Of a DNA stretch of 36,909 nt, positions 1 through 8,311 are shown one piece after another. Position numbers and translations under genes: made by a program. The stretch covers positions 1-36,909 of the forward strand of contig JBBQSD010000057.1 in the NCBI GenBank assembly GCA_038214135.1. Reading direction: 5' to 3'. Position 1 is the first letter of the stretch. Every line of letters starts with the position of its first letter. This DNA is from JANLSE01 sp038214135 (lineage in GTDB: Bacteria; Chloroflexota; Chloroflexia; Chloroflexales; Roseiflexaceae). The notes under the pieces are model-generated. The model did not search any database, had not been told where the DNA came from, and was given only the letters and a program-made list of their open reading frames with translations.

Positions 1-60
1 ACGCTCCACCGAAGCGTCTCTACCCTGGTTGTCTCTACCCTGGCTTCTGAATACTCGTGC

Positions 61-1461
61 TTAGGCTTCGATTTTCTTGAACAGTTCGATGGTTGGCTTG
101 GCGGTCTCTTCCAGTTCCTTCTTGACATCGGCCCACACGGTTGGAATATCCTCGCTGGCCACCACAATCCGCTCCAGGCCCTTGCCGATGATCTCATCGC
201 CACCACGGATGTACACACGCGCAGCATCCTGCGGGCGGGTCTGTGGCAGTTGATCAACGGCTGTCTTGAAGTTGGTGTGATCTTTGAAGAACGCCTGCAT
301 CTTCTCGGAGTCCACAGCCTTCTTGCGAACTGGCATATAACCAGTTTTGATCGACCATTCAGCGGCCCATTCATCGCCACTGGCGAAGGCGATCCATTTC
401 ATGGCCGCCTGCTGCTTCTCCTTTGGCGTGCTGGCCAGAATAGCCATACCTGCGCCGCCGGTCGGGCAGCCAAAGCCATCGGCCTTGGGCAGGAAGCCGG
501 TGCCGAGCTTAAACTTGGCATTCTTCTCGATCCCAGCCAGGCCACCGGTGCTATTCATGATTGCTGCAAGCTGGCCATTCACGAAATCGGTGGCGACATC
601 CTTCGATGAGGTGGCCCACTTGAACTTCTGAACGGTATCCTGGTAGAACTGGGCAGCCCTAACGCCGTTCTCTTCCTGGATGCGAATGGTGAAATCTGGA
701 TCGCTGTACAGGCCATTATGCTGCCAGATCACACCCTGGAACAACCAGGCAATGAAGCTGGCTGCGTTGGGGTGGCCAAAGGCGAAGATTGGGTCTTTCG
801 TCAGCTTTGGTGCCCACTCGCCAAACTCGGCCCACGTCTCGGGAGCGCGGTCGGGCAGTCCGGCAGCAGCCCACATATCCTTGTTATAGTAGAACAGCGG
901 CGTGCTGCGGGCGAATGGCACCCAGTAGACCTGGCCCTTGCGGGTGCCTTCCTTGATCAGCACATCCTGATAATCCTCGGCCTTGACGCCCTCGGTGGCC
1001 ATCAGATCATTCAGTGGCAGCAACTGATTGTTGACATAGAACGAGAACCACCACACATCCGAGAGCAGGCTGACATCGGGAGCCTGCTTGGCCTGTACCG
1101 CTGCTGTCAGCTTCTGGGCGGTATCGGCATAGCTGCCCTGGAACTGATAGTTGACCTTGACATCCTGCTGTGAACTGTTGAAGGTATCGACGGTCAGCTT
1201 CTCGGCCTCGCCCAATGCGCCACTGAATGAACCCCAATAGGTGATCTCGACAGCCGAACCTATTGCGGCAACGGTTGGTGCCGCAGCGACGGTTGGCTCT
1301 GCTGGCATGGCGGTTGGTGCCGCTGCTGCTGCCGTTGGCGCGGCGGTTGGTGCGGCGGTTGGCTGTGCTGCTGGTGCTGCCTGGCCACAGGCGGCAAGCG
1401 TGAATGCGCCGGCCCCGACCAGGGCACCGCGCAGGAATCGTCGGCGTGAAATCTTTTCCAT
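61..1461 (-). CDS. Sugar ABC transporter substrate-binding lipoprotein
   Basis: Extracellular solute-binding protein (family 1, UgpB/MalE-like) that would capture a sugar or oligosaccharide for the two permeases encoded just upstream on the same strand. The N-terminus has a Tat-like SRRRFLRG motif followed by a lipobox LAAC (Cys25), then an Ala/Pro/Thr-rich linker to about residue 70, then the binding domain. I chose the ATG at 1461, giving 466 aa, because GAAGGAGAGAAGGAG lies just upstream. A start 27 bases further out would place that purine-rich sequence inside the gene and add residues before the Tat motif. It is the last gene of the operon, whereas binding proteins are often first. No ATPase gene is present, so a shared MsmK/UgpC-type ATPase encoded elsewhere is likely. 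The substrate cannot be read from the sequence. Confidence 0.93.
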   Translation of the reverse strand: MEKISRRRFLRGALVGAGAFTLAACGQAAPAAQPTAAPTAAPTAAAAAPTAMPAEPTVAAAPTVAAIGSAVEITYWGSFSGALGEAEKLTVDTFNSSQQDVKVNYQFQGSYADTAQKLTAAVQAKQAPDVSLLSDVWWFSFYVNNQLLPLNDLMATEGVKAEDYQDVLIKEGTRKGQVYWVPFARSTPLFYYNKDMWAAAGLPDRAPETWAEFGEWAPKLTKDPIFAFGHPNAASFIAWLFQGVIWQHNGLYSDPDFTIRIQEENGVRAAQFYQDTVQKFKWATSSKDVATDFVNGQLAAIMNSTGGLAGIEKNAKFKLGTGFLPKADGFGCPTGGAGMAILASTPKEKQQAAMKWIAFASGDEWAAEWSIKTGYMPVRKKAVDSEKMQAFFKDHTNFKTAVDQLPQTRPQDAARVYIRGGDEIIGKGLERIVVASEDIPTVWADVKKELEETAKPTIELFKKIEA

Positions 1462-1522
1462 GAACTCCTTCTCTCCTTCGTGTAGCATCTATATACTCAA
1501 GCGGTTACCCGCGTGAGACCAT

Positions 1523-1620
1523 GTATTCAGGAGTCAGGAGTCAGAATTCAGAATGCTTCGCTTTTATAATCCTCTTGCGCCTAATCAGCGGAATTCTTCT
1601 CCTGACTCCTGACTCCTGAC
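1523..1620. repeat. Long imperfect inverted repeat of the CAGGAGTCAG family
   Basis: The left arm (1523-1549) carries CAGGAGTCAGGAGTCAG and GAATTC. The right arm (1591-1620) carries GAATTC and its complement, with a few extra bases. It sits between the permease stop (1622) and the binding-protein start, so on the operon mRNA it could form a hairpin that changes the relative amount of the last cistron. Related sequence occurs near 8261, 31979, 33858 and 33943. Confidence 0.7.
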
Positions 1621-1621
1621 A

Positions 1622-2500
1622 TTACCCCTTCACCGCGCCTGTCGCAATGCCATCGACAATATAGCGCTGTGCCCAGATGAACAGCAGGATCACGGGCAGA
1701 ACCACAAAGATCGTTCCGGCCATGATCACCCCCCAGTTTTGCACACCCTCCTGATCGAACAGCCGAAACACGCCGATTGGTAGGGTGCGCATCTCTTCAG
1801 TATTGGTGACGACCAGCGGCCACAGGAAATCATTCCATTCCGAAACCACCGCAAACAGGCCGGTGGTGGCGACTGCCGGGCGAGCCATTGGCAACCCGAT
1901 GCTCCACAACCGCCGCATGTGCCCAGCACCATCGATCTCGGCTGCCTCAAACACCTCGTGTGGCAGTGTCAGGAAGTATTGGCGCAGCAGGAAGGTGCCA
2001 AATGCAGTTGCACAATTCGGCAGAATAATGCCCTGATAGGTATTGACCCAGCCAAGCTTGGCCATGGTCAGGTAGTTGGGCACAATCGTGATCTGCGCTG
2101 GCACCATCAGCGCCGCCAGCACAATGATCAGCACAACGTTTTTGAATGGAAAACGCAGAAACACAAGCGCATAGGCCGTGCATAGCGCCAGCGTCATCTT
2201 CGAAAGGCTGGCCAGCGCAGTGGTGATGATGCTATTGAGATAGTATTGGGTAAATGGCGCAGCCGCCCAGGCCGCCGGGTAGTTTTCGAGCGTTGGGGCA
2301 ACGGGAATCCAGGTTGGCGGCACGGTATAGATCTCCTGCGAGATCTTGAATGATGCCACGATCATCCAGTATAACGGCAACCCAACAACAATCACCGCCA
2401 GAATCATGGCCGCATAGCCAAGTATCCGCAACACTGGGCTGCGGCGCTGGCCGACAATCTGAATGGGGCTGACGCTGGTTATTTGCGTATCGAGTTGCAT
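1622..2500 (-). CDS. Carbohydrate ABC transporter permease, MalG type
   Basis: Inner-membrane permease of a CUT1-type sugar importer, about 292 aa with around six membrane segments. The cytoplasmic EAA loop is visible as EAAEIDGAGHMRRLW, the part that contacts the ATPase. The open frame continues upstream to 2602, but that extra N-terminus is only the translated CCCTCACCCC repeat (2514-2570). The ATG at 2500 is the sensible start: MQLDTQ, then a cytoplasmic stretch, then the first membrane helix. It pairs with the MalF-type permease immediately upstream and the lipoprotein downstream. The stop is followed within a few bases by a CAGGAGTCAG repeat. Confidence 0.92.
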   Translation of the reverse strand: MQLDTQITSVSPIQIVGQRRSPVLRILGYAAMILAVIVVGLPLYWMIVASFKISQEIYTVPPTWIPVAPTLENYPAAWAAAPFTQYYLNSIITTALASLSKMTLALCTAYALVFLRFPFKNVVLIIVLAALMVPAQITIVPNYLTMAKLGWVNTYQGIILPNCATAFGTFLLRQYFLTLPHEVFEAAEIDGAGHMRRLWSIGLPMARPAVATTGLFAVVSEWNDFLWPLVVTNTEEMRTLPIGVFRLFDQEGVQNWGVIMAGTIFVVLPVILLFIWAQRYIVDGIATGAVKG

Positions 2501-2513
2501 AATAATCTCATCT

Positions 2514-2570
2514 CCCTCACCCCTGGCTCCTCTCCCAGTGGGAGAGGGTGCCCGCAGGGCGGGGTGAGGG
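2514..2570. repeat. CCCTCACCCC-family palindromic repeat
   Basis: Dispersed element running from CCCTCACCCC to GGGGTGAGGG, with an inner hairpin CTCTCCC/GGGAGAG. It fills the gap between the two permease genes and starts three bases after the stop of the upstream one. Other copies are at 8196, 21951, 22091, 30365, 32022 and 35887. Confidence 0.8.
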
Positions 2571-2573
2571 TCG

Positions 2574-3491
2574 CTAGCTATAGTTGACCCTGCGCTCAAC
2601 AAAGCGTAGTTGCAGGATCGTCAGGATCAGCATCACCAGGAACAACACAACCGCAACGACCCCAGCCGGGCCAGGTAGGTTGCGCTCAAAGCCCCGTTCA
2701 TATAGGAAATAGACCAGCGTGTTGGTCGAGTTGACAGGCCCGCCCTGCGTCATGACGCGGATAATATCGAAGGCCTGGAAACACGAGAGAATGCTGGTGA
2801 CGACAAGAAAGAACAGAATTGGCGAAAGCCCTGGCACCGTCACATAGCGGAAACGCGCCCACGAGCCAGCTCCATCGATCGAGGCCGCTTCATACAGTGT
2901 TTTATCAATCGCCTGAAGCCCAGCCAGATAGATCACCACCGCATAGCCAAGATTCTTCCAGACATACACAATCACGACTGCCCAGATTGCCCATTGTGGC
3001 CGATTAAGCCATTGTGGTGAGGCAATTCCAGCCCAGCCAAGAATCTCCTGCAACAGCCCATAGCGTGGATCGAAGATATAGATCCAGACAATCGAGATTG
3101 CGGCACCAGAGAGTACATTGGGGGTAAATAGCACCGCTCTGGCACCATTGCGCCATGTGAGTGGCTGGTTGAGCAGCATTGCCAAGCCCAGCCCAAGCGC
3201 CAGGGTTGCGAACACACACGCCCCAGTGAATGTCAGCGTATTCAGCAGCACTTTGCGGAAGACACTATCGCTGAACACCGAGACATAGTTTGCCAGCCCG
3301 ACCCAGCGCGTCTCGGCACCATCGCCGAAGCCAATCACCTCAACAAAACTGAGGTAGATGTTCAGGATCATTGGCCAGAAGGTGAAGGCCGCCAGCAGAA
3401 ATAGGTTCGGGCTGACCAATAGTGCAAAGAGTGCCCATTCACTCCGTTCGCGTGTACTTGGCCGCCGCAATCGGGCGGATCTGATCGCCAT
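2574..3491 (-). CDS. Carbohydrate ABC transporter permease, MalF type
   Basis: Membrane permease of 305 aa, first gene of the sugar-importer operon transcribed leftward. It has several hydrophobic segments starting near residue 20, and the EAA loop reads EAASIDGAGSWARFRYVTVP, typical of MalF/UgpA-type subunits that pair with a MalG-type partner. The start MAIRSARL at 3491 has AGAGAA a few bases upstream and a positively charged N-terminus before the first helix. The stop lies three bases from a CCCTCACCCC repeat that separates it from the next permease. Confidence 0.92.
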   Translation of the reverse strand: MAIRSARLRRPSTRERSEWALFALLVSPNLFLLAAFTFWPMILNIYLSFVEVIGFGDGAETRWVGLANYVSVFSDSVFRKVLLNTLTFTGACVFATLALGLGLAMLLNQPLTWRNGARAVLFTPNVLSGAAISIVWIYIFDPRYGLLQEILGWAGIASPQWLNRPQWAIWAVVIVYVWKNLGYAVVIYLAGLQAIDKTLYEAASIDGAGSWARFRYVTVPGLSPILFFLVVTSILSCFQAFDIIRVMTQGGPVNSTNTLVYFLYERGFERNLPGPAGVVAVVLFLVMLILTILQLRFVERRVNYS

Positions 3492-3597
3492 GTGGTATTA
3501 TTCTCTCCATCGGTAAAACCATTGCTAGGGTACACCGGCACAATTAACGTGCGGCAAACGGTGTGTTAAGCCGAGATTGAGCTTCGATTAACCGCCC

Positions 3598-3631
3598 GAA
3601 CAAGAGAACAGTTCATCTATAAATCTTGTTC
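3598..3631. promoter_or_regulatory. Inverted repeat in the divergent intergenic region
   Basis: GAACAAGA and TCTTGTTC face each other across an 18-base spacer between the sugar operon (leftward) and the cyclase gene (rightward). The position suits an operator for the transporter operon, but no regulator gene is nearby and no convincing sigma-70 promoter was found for either gene. Low confidence. Confidence 0.25.
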
Positions 3632-3755
3632 TCCTTGCGCTGCACGAACGATGGCTACGAAATCCAGATCGATGATGCATCTGCGTATGCGAATGAACCC
3701 TGAGTGAGTACGATACTATTTCTGCTGTTTGCACGCATCGTGTTGATTGATACAT

Positions 3756-6700
3756 ATGCCATTGATCACAACCCAGAAGATTGAACTGCTACGTGAGCAT
3801 CTGCCAACCGAAACGCTGGCTGTGTTATCACGCGGTGAGGCTCCCGATACACAGGTGATTCGGATAGCCTGCGAGCGCCTGCGCGGCGAAGTAGGCGCGA
3901 TCGCATCGTTCATCCCCAGCAGTATTGTTCGCCGCCAGCTCGAACACCCGCAGCCAGGCCAGATCCGTGGTGCCTATTGGGATGGCTCGATCCTGTTTGC
4001 CGATATGAGCGGTTTTACCGCGCTCTCTGGCAAGCTGGCCATCCTTGGCAAACAGGGTGCCGAGGAGATCTCGGCAATCATCAATAACCTGTTCGCCACA
4101 TTGGTGGCGGAGGTCTATCGCTTCGATGGTGAGTTGCTCAAATTTGGTGGCGATGCACTGACGGCCTTCTTTGATGCCCGCCAGCTTGGCCGCGATCATG
4201 CCGCACGAGCCGCTCGTGCTGCTCTGGCTATGCAGGAACGCATGCATGCCTTCCGTGCCTTGCAGTTGCGTGCAGGGACGTTCCAGCTTCGCCTGCGAGT
4301 TGGTGTGCATAGTGGGCGGGTGTTTGCTGCGGAGGTTGGCGACACAACCCATATCGAGTTGGTGGTGACGGGCCAGAATATCAACAGGGTTGCCGAAGCA
4401 CAGGAAATTGCCGAGCCTGGTGAGGTCGTCATTTCGCGAGAAACACTCCAGCTCATCCCGAACCTGACACTGCCAGAGCGTGGCAGTGATTTCTTTTTGC
4501 TCGAAAAGCTGCCAATGCTGGTGCCCTCATCGCGCCTCCGCGATGATGCCTGGCAGCCGCGTGCTGGCGATCTGGATGAACTCGAAGCACTGGCACTGCG
4601 CCTGAATGCCCTGCGCCCCTATCTGCCATATGGCCTGCCACGCCGCTTTCTGGAGCGTGATGCGAAAGTCGGCGAGTTTCGACCAGTCACCGTGCTGTTT
4701 GCGAATTTCTATCCATTCAGCCAGGCGTTGAACCTGCTTGGCGATGATGTTGATACGGCTGCACAGGTGCTGAATGCCTATTATCATCGCGCACAGACGA
4801 CGATCCATCGCTATGGTGGCATCATCAATAAGGTCGATATGTACACCTACGGCGATAAGCTCATGGCCTTGTTTGGCGCACCAGTTGCCCATGAGGATGA
4901 TCCAGAGCGAGCGGTGCGGGCCGCGCTGGAACTGAAAACCGCCCTTGATGAGAGCAATGTTGTCATCGGGCAATTGCTGGACGACAAGCTCCAGCTCCAC
5001 GAGCCAGCCTTTCTGCATCAGAAGATTGGCCTGAACACCGGCGTTGTGTTTGCCGGGCAGGTCGGATTAGCCTATCGCCAGGAATATACAGTCATGGGCC
5101 AGCCCGTCAATCTCGCCGCTCGGCTGATGTCGGTTGCGCCAACGGGCAGCGTGGTGCTCTCGCCAAGCACCCGCCGTGCCGTCGAAGCCCATATTGCCGT
5201 CGATGAACTGCCGCCGGTGCAGCTAAAGGGCATTGTTGAGCCAGTTCCCATCGTGCAGGCGCTCTACCCGCGTATCGCCGATACGCAGGGCTCCGGGGTT
5301 CAATCGGCCCGCCGCGCCAAACTGGTTGGGCGCACGGCAGAACTAGCACAATTGGTTGAGTTAGCTGACACAGCCTTACAAGGCAGTGGCCAAGTCTGTG
5401 CTGTTGTTGGCGAGATGGGCATTGGCAAATCGCGCCTGATTGCCGAACTGGTTGGCCAACTGCTCGACCCAGCGGCTGGGTTGCCTGGCTTCTTTCCATG
5501 CCTGGCCGAATGCCAGAGCTATGAACAGAGTAGCCCATATGCGACACTACGCCAGATATTGCCGGCCTTGTTTGGCCTGGCCGGTGATCGCGTTCACACA
5601 GCACACCGCCTGGAACGGCTGGTTGCCACGATTGCACCAGAACAGGCGCGCTTTATCCCGCTGCTTGGCGATATTCTTGGCGTTGCGCTGCCCGAAACAA
5701 CGCTGACAAATGCGCTGAGCCCAGAACAACGCCATGATCGCGCGCAGGAGTTGATTGAGGCACTGGTAATTGGCTCGGCCCGTAGCCAGCCATTGGTCAT
5801 GCTGATCGATGATGTCCATTGGTCGGATGCATCATCGCTGGAACTGCTCCAACACATGGCCAGCCATATCGATCATGTGCCGCTGTTGATCATCCTGGCC
5901 TATCGCAGTGATATCGGGTTTGCCGAGCCATGGCTGAATCTGCCGAATAGTAGGCGGCTGACCCTGGCCGAATTACTGCCAGAAAGCAGCGCCGCACTGG
6001 TACAGAGCCTGTTGGATGGCGAAGCGCCAGTTGGCATGGATCTGCTGCTGGAGAAAACTCAGGGCAACCCACTGTTTATTGAAGCGGTCGTCCAGAGCCT
6101 GATCGAATCGGGTGCGCTGGTTCGCGGCCCAACCGGCTGGCAGGCCACCCGCCCACTCAGCGAGATCGCCATTCCCGATGGGATCGAGGGTGTGATCACG
6201 GCCCGGCTGGATCGGCTGGCCGAACCACTGCGCGAGACAGCCCAGGTTGCAGCGGTGATTGGGCGTCGGTTTGCCTTCTCAATTCTGGATGGCATCGCAC
6301 CAAGTGCGGATCTGCCGGAACGGTTGGAGCGCCTACGAGCCAGCGATATTGTGACCCACGAGGGCGATTCCTACCAGTTCTCACACGCCCTCACCCGTGA
6401 TGTGGCCTATGAGGCGATCCTGTTTGCCAGGCGGCGTGAGCTACACCGCAGGGTAGCACTACGGATCGAACTGCTGTACCCCGAAAAGCGTGAGGAGCAG
6501 TTGGCACTGTTGGCACGCCACTATCTGCTGGCCGAAGAATGGCAGCAGGCCTTCGATTACCATCTGCGGGCTGGCCGACAGGCGCAGGAGCGCTTTGCGA
6601 ACCGGGAGGCGATTGCCCTGTTTGAACGCGGCATCCAGATCAACCACGAACTGGCCACCCGCCAGGCCGCTCCAGCAGATCTCCAGATCGTCGAACTATA

Positions 6701-7934
6701 CGAACGGCTTGGCGTGCTGCATACGCTGCTGGCCGAATACGATACCGCCGAGGCGCGCTATGAAGAAGCGCTGTATATCGTTGAACGCAGCGGTTCCCTG
6801 CCCGAGGCGCATGTGCGCCTGCGCTATGGGCTAGCTCGGATCGATGAGAAGCGTGCCCGCTTTGAACAGGCCTTCGAGAGTATCGAACAAGCGCTCAAAC
6901 TGGGAACGAACCAGCCAAGCGCCGCGAATGTCGCCTGCCTACTGTTGGGAGCCGGGTTGTTGCGGCGCTTCGGGCGCTATCAGCAATCGCTCGAATGGGG
7001 CGAACGGGCATTAGTCATGGCCGAAGCACTTGGTAGTGAGCGCGATCAGGCGCTGGCGTTAAAGCTCCAGGGTGGCACCTATCGCAATATTGGCGATATG
7101 GCCCGCGCACGCGAACTAACCGAGCGCTCACTGACGCTGTTTCAACATGTGCAGGATCTGGGTGGGCTGGCCGATGCCCATAATGATCTGGCCAATATCT
7201 ATGTCGATCTGGGCCAACTGACGATTGCACGCCATCACTATGAAGCAGGCGCAGCCCTGAAACAGACGGTTGGCGATATCTATGGCCAGGGCATGATTGC
7301 CTGCAATCTTGGCGAATTGCTGCGCATCCAGGGCGAATTTAATGAGGCGATTGCCCAGTATGCCCAGGCTCTCGCGATCTATGAACGGATTGGATCGCTG
7401 TACATGACAGGCGTACTGCACATGAACCTTGGTGCCGCCCACCTGCTGCGTGGCGATTTTGTGAGTGCCGCCGCGCATCTACGCCCAAGCGCCGATCTGC
7501 TCAATCGGGCCGGTGCCGAGGATTTCCTGCCTGAACTGGAACGCTACCAGGCCGAACTCGAATTGCGCAATGGCGATCTGCGTAGCGCACATATACTGTG
7601 TGCGAAAGCCCTCGAAACGGCACTGCGCCTGGAAGCGCGCGCAGAGGAAGGGGCAACCCGCCGTTTACTTGCCGAGATCCTGGCTCGTTCTGGAAATACG
7701 CACCAGGCTTGGGCCGAGCTTGAACTGAGCCAATCCATCCTGCGCGATGCGGCCAGCCCGCACGAACTGGCGCGAACATTAACAGCAATTGCAGCATTGG
7801 CACTAGAACTTGATCACCGAGCAATTGGCCGTGCGGTACTCACTGAGGCAATCACCACATTCGAGGAGATTGGTGCCCGCCGTGATCTTGCTCAAGCACA
7901 AGCAATTGCCCTACGTTACAGTACCTTTGTATAG
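3756..7934 (+). CDS. Tandem class III cyclase / AAA ATPase / TPR signalling protein
   Basis: Very large regulator (1392 aa from ATG; an in-frame TTG lies three codons upstream and neither start has a clear ribosome site). Order of domains: first cyclase homology domain about 75-230, second about 305-505, a P-loop ATPase from about 522 with Walker A GEMGIGKS at 552-559 and Walker B VMLIDDVHW near 685, then TPR-type helical repeats to the C-terminus. Domain 1 keeps both metal-binding Asp (FAD83, GGD133) but has Glu214 where the transition-state Arg is expected. Domain 2 has Asn317 in place of the first Asp but retains Asn452 and Arg456 (GQPVNLAARL). If the domains pair head to tail, they could form one complete active site. 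It probably couples an intracellular signal to cAMP or cGMP production; substrate and ligand are unknown. Confidence 0.88.
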   Translation: MPLITTQKIELLREHLPTETLAVLSRGEAPDTQVIRIACERLRGEVGAIASFIPSSIVRRQLEHPQPGQIRGAYWDGSILFADMSGFTALSGKLAILGKQGAEEISAIINNLFATLVAEVYRFDGELLKFGGDALTAFFDARQLGRDHAARAARAALAMQERMHAFRALQLRAGTFQLRLRVGVHSGRVFAAEVGDTTHIELVVTGQNINRVAEAQEIAEPGEVVISRETLQLIPNLTLPERGSDFFLLEKLPMLVPSSRLRDDAWQPRAGDLDELEALALRLNALRPYLPYGLPRRFLERDAKVGEFRPVTVLFANFYPFSQALNLLGDDVDTAAQVLNAYYHRAQTTIHRYGGIINKVDMYTYGDKLMALFGAPVAHEDDPERAVRAALELKTALDESNVVIGQLLDDKLQLHEPAFLHQKIGLNTGVVFAGQVGLAYRQEYTVMGQPVNLAARLMSVAPTGSVVLSPSTRRAVEAHIAVDELPPVQLKGIVEPVPIVQALYPRIADTQGSGVQSARRAKLVGRTAELAQLVELADTALQGSGQVCAVVGEMGIGKSRLIAELVGQLLDPAAGLPGFFPCLAECQSYEQSSPYATLRQILPALFGLAGDRVHTAHRLERLVATIAPEQARFIPLLGDILGVALPETTLTNALSPEQRHDRAQELIEALVIGSARSQPLVMLIDDVHWSDASSLELLQHMASHIDHVPLLIILAYRSDIGFAEPWLNLPNSRRLTLAELLPESSAALVQSLLDGEAPVGMDLLLEKTQGNPLFIEAVVQSLIESGALVRGPTGWQATRPLSEIAIPDGIEGVITARLDRLAEPLRETAQVAAVIGRRFAFSILDGIAPSADLPERLERLRASDIVTHEGDSYQFSHALTRDVAYEAILFARRRELHRRVALRIELLYPEKREEQLALLARHYLLAEEWQQAFDYHLRAGRQAQERFANREAIALFERGIQINHELATRQAAPADLQIVELYERLGVLHTLLAEYDTAEARYEEALYIVERSGSLPEAHVRLRYGLARIDEKRARFEQAFESIEQALKLGTNQPSAANVACLLLGAGLLRRFGRYQQSLEWGERALVMAEALGSERDQALALKLQGGTYRNIGDMARARELTERSLTLFQHVQDLGGLADAHNDLANIYVDLGQLTIARHHYEAGAALKQTVGDIYGQGMIACNLGELLRIQGEFNEAIAQYAQALAIYERIGSLYMTGVLHMNLGAAHLLRGDFVSAAAHLRPSADLLNRAGAEDFLPELERYQAELELRNGDLRSAHILCAKALETALRLEARAEEGATRRLLAEILARSGNTHQAWAELELSQSILRDAASPHELARTLTAIAALALELDHRAIGRAVLTEAITTFEEIGARRDLAQAQAIALRYSTFV

Positions 7935-8311
7935 CTACAAATAGATTCACGCTACCGTATGATCAGAAGTGCGTATCTGTACGTTGATTTCTGTATGCTC
8001 ACTGCTTCCGTGTAGTTCTGTCGCTCTAGGGTCTAAACCGAACATGTGGTAAGCGCGGTATGTGTCAGCGGCTGTGATCAATAGCCTTCTGTGGCCTAGC
8101 TCGGTGGTATGTTTTTGTTTAAAGAATGTTGGTGCCGCTGCAACTCCCGTTGGTCATGCCTCGGCTGCGATCAACATAGGTTTGTGGCTTGTTCTCTCAC
8201 CTCCGCTGCGCTCCCCCTCTCCCAGTGGCAGAGGGGCCAGGGGTGAGGGAGGTTCTGGCTCCCGACTCCTGAATACTTGGTTCTTGGTTCCTGCGACACG
8301 AGGAGGCCCGT
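7935..8311. other. Intergenic region between cyclase and C25 peptidase genes
   Basis: 377 bases without a convincing gene. The right half holds a CCCTCACCCC-family repeat (8196-8249) and a partial CAGGAGTCAG-family element (8261-8276). Nothing else was recognised. The downstream gene has a GAGGAGG ribosome site at its very end, but no promoter is obvious. Confidence 0.6.
8196..8249. repeat. CCCTCACCCC-family palindromic repeat
   Basis: Starts CTCACCTCC and ends GGGGTGAGGG, with inner arms CCCCTCTCCC and the slightly degenerate GGCAGAGGGG. Same dispersed family as 2514-2570. Confidence 0.7.

Noticed and set aside
2501..2602. N-terminal extension of the MalG-type permease
   Set aside because: The added residues are a translation of the CCCTCACCCC repeat; the ATG at 2500 gives the normal family start.
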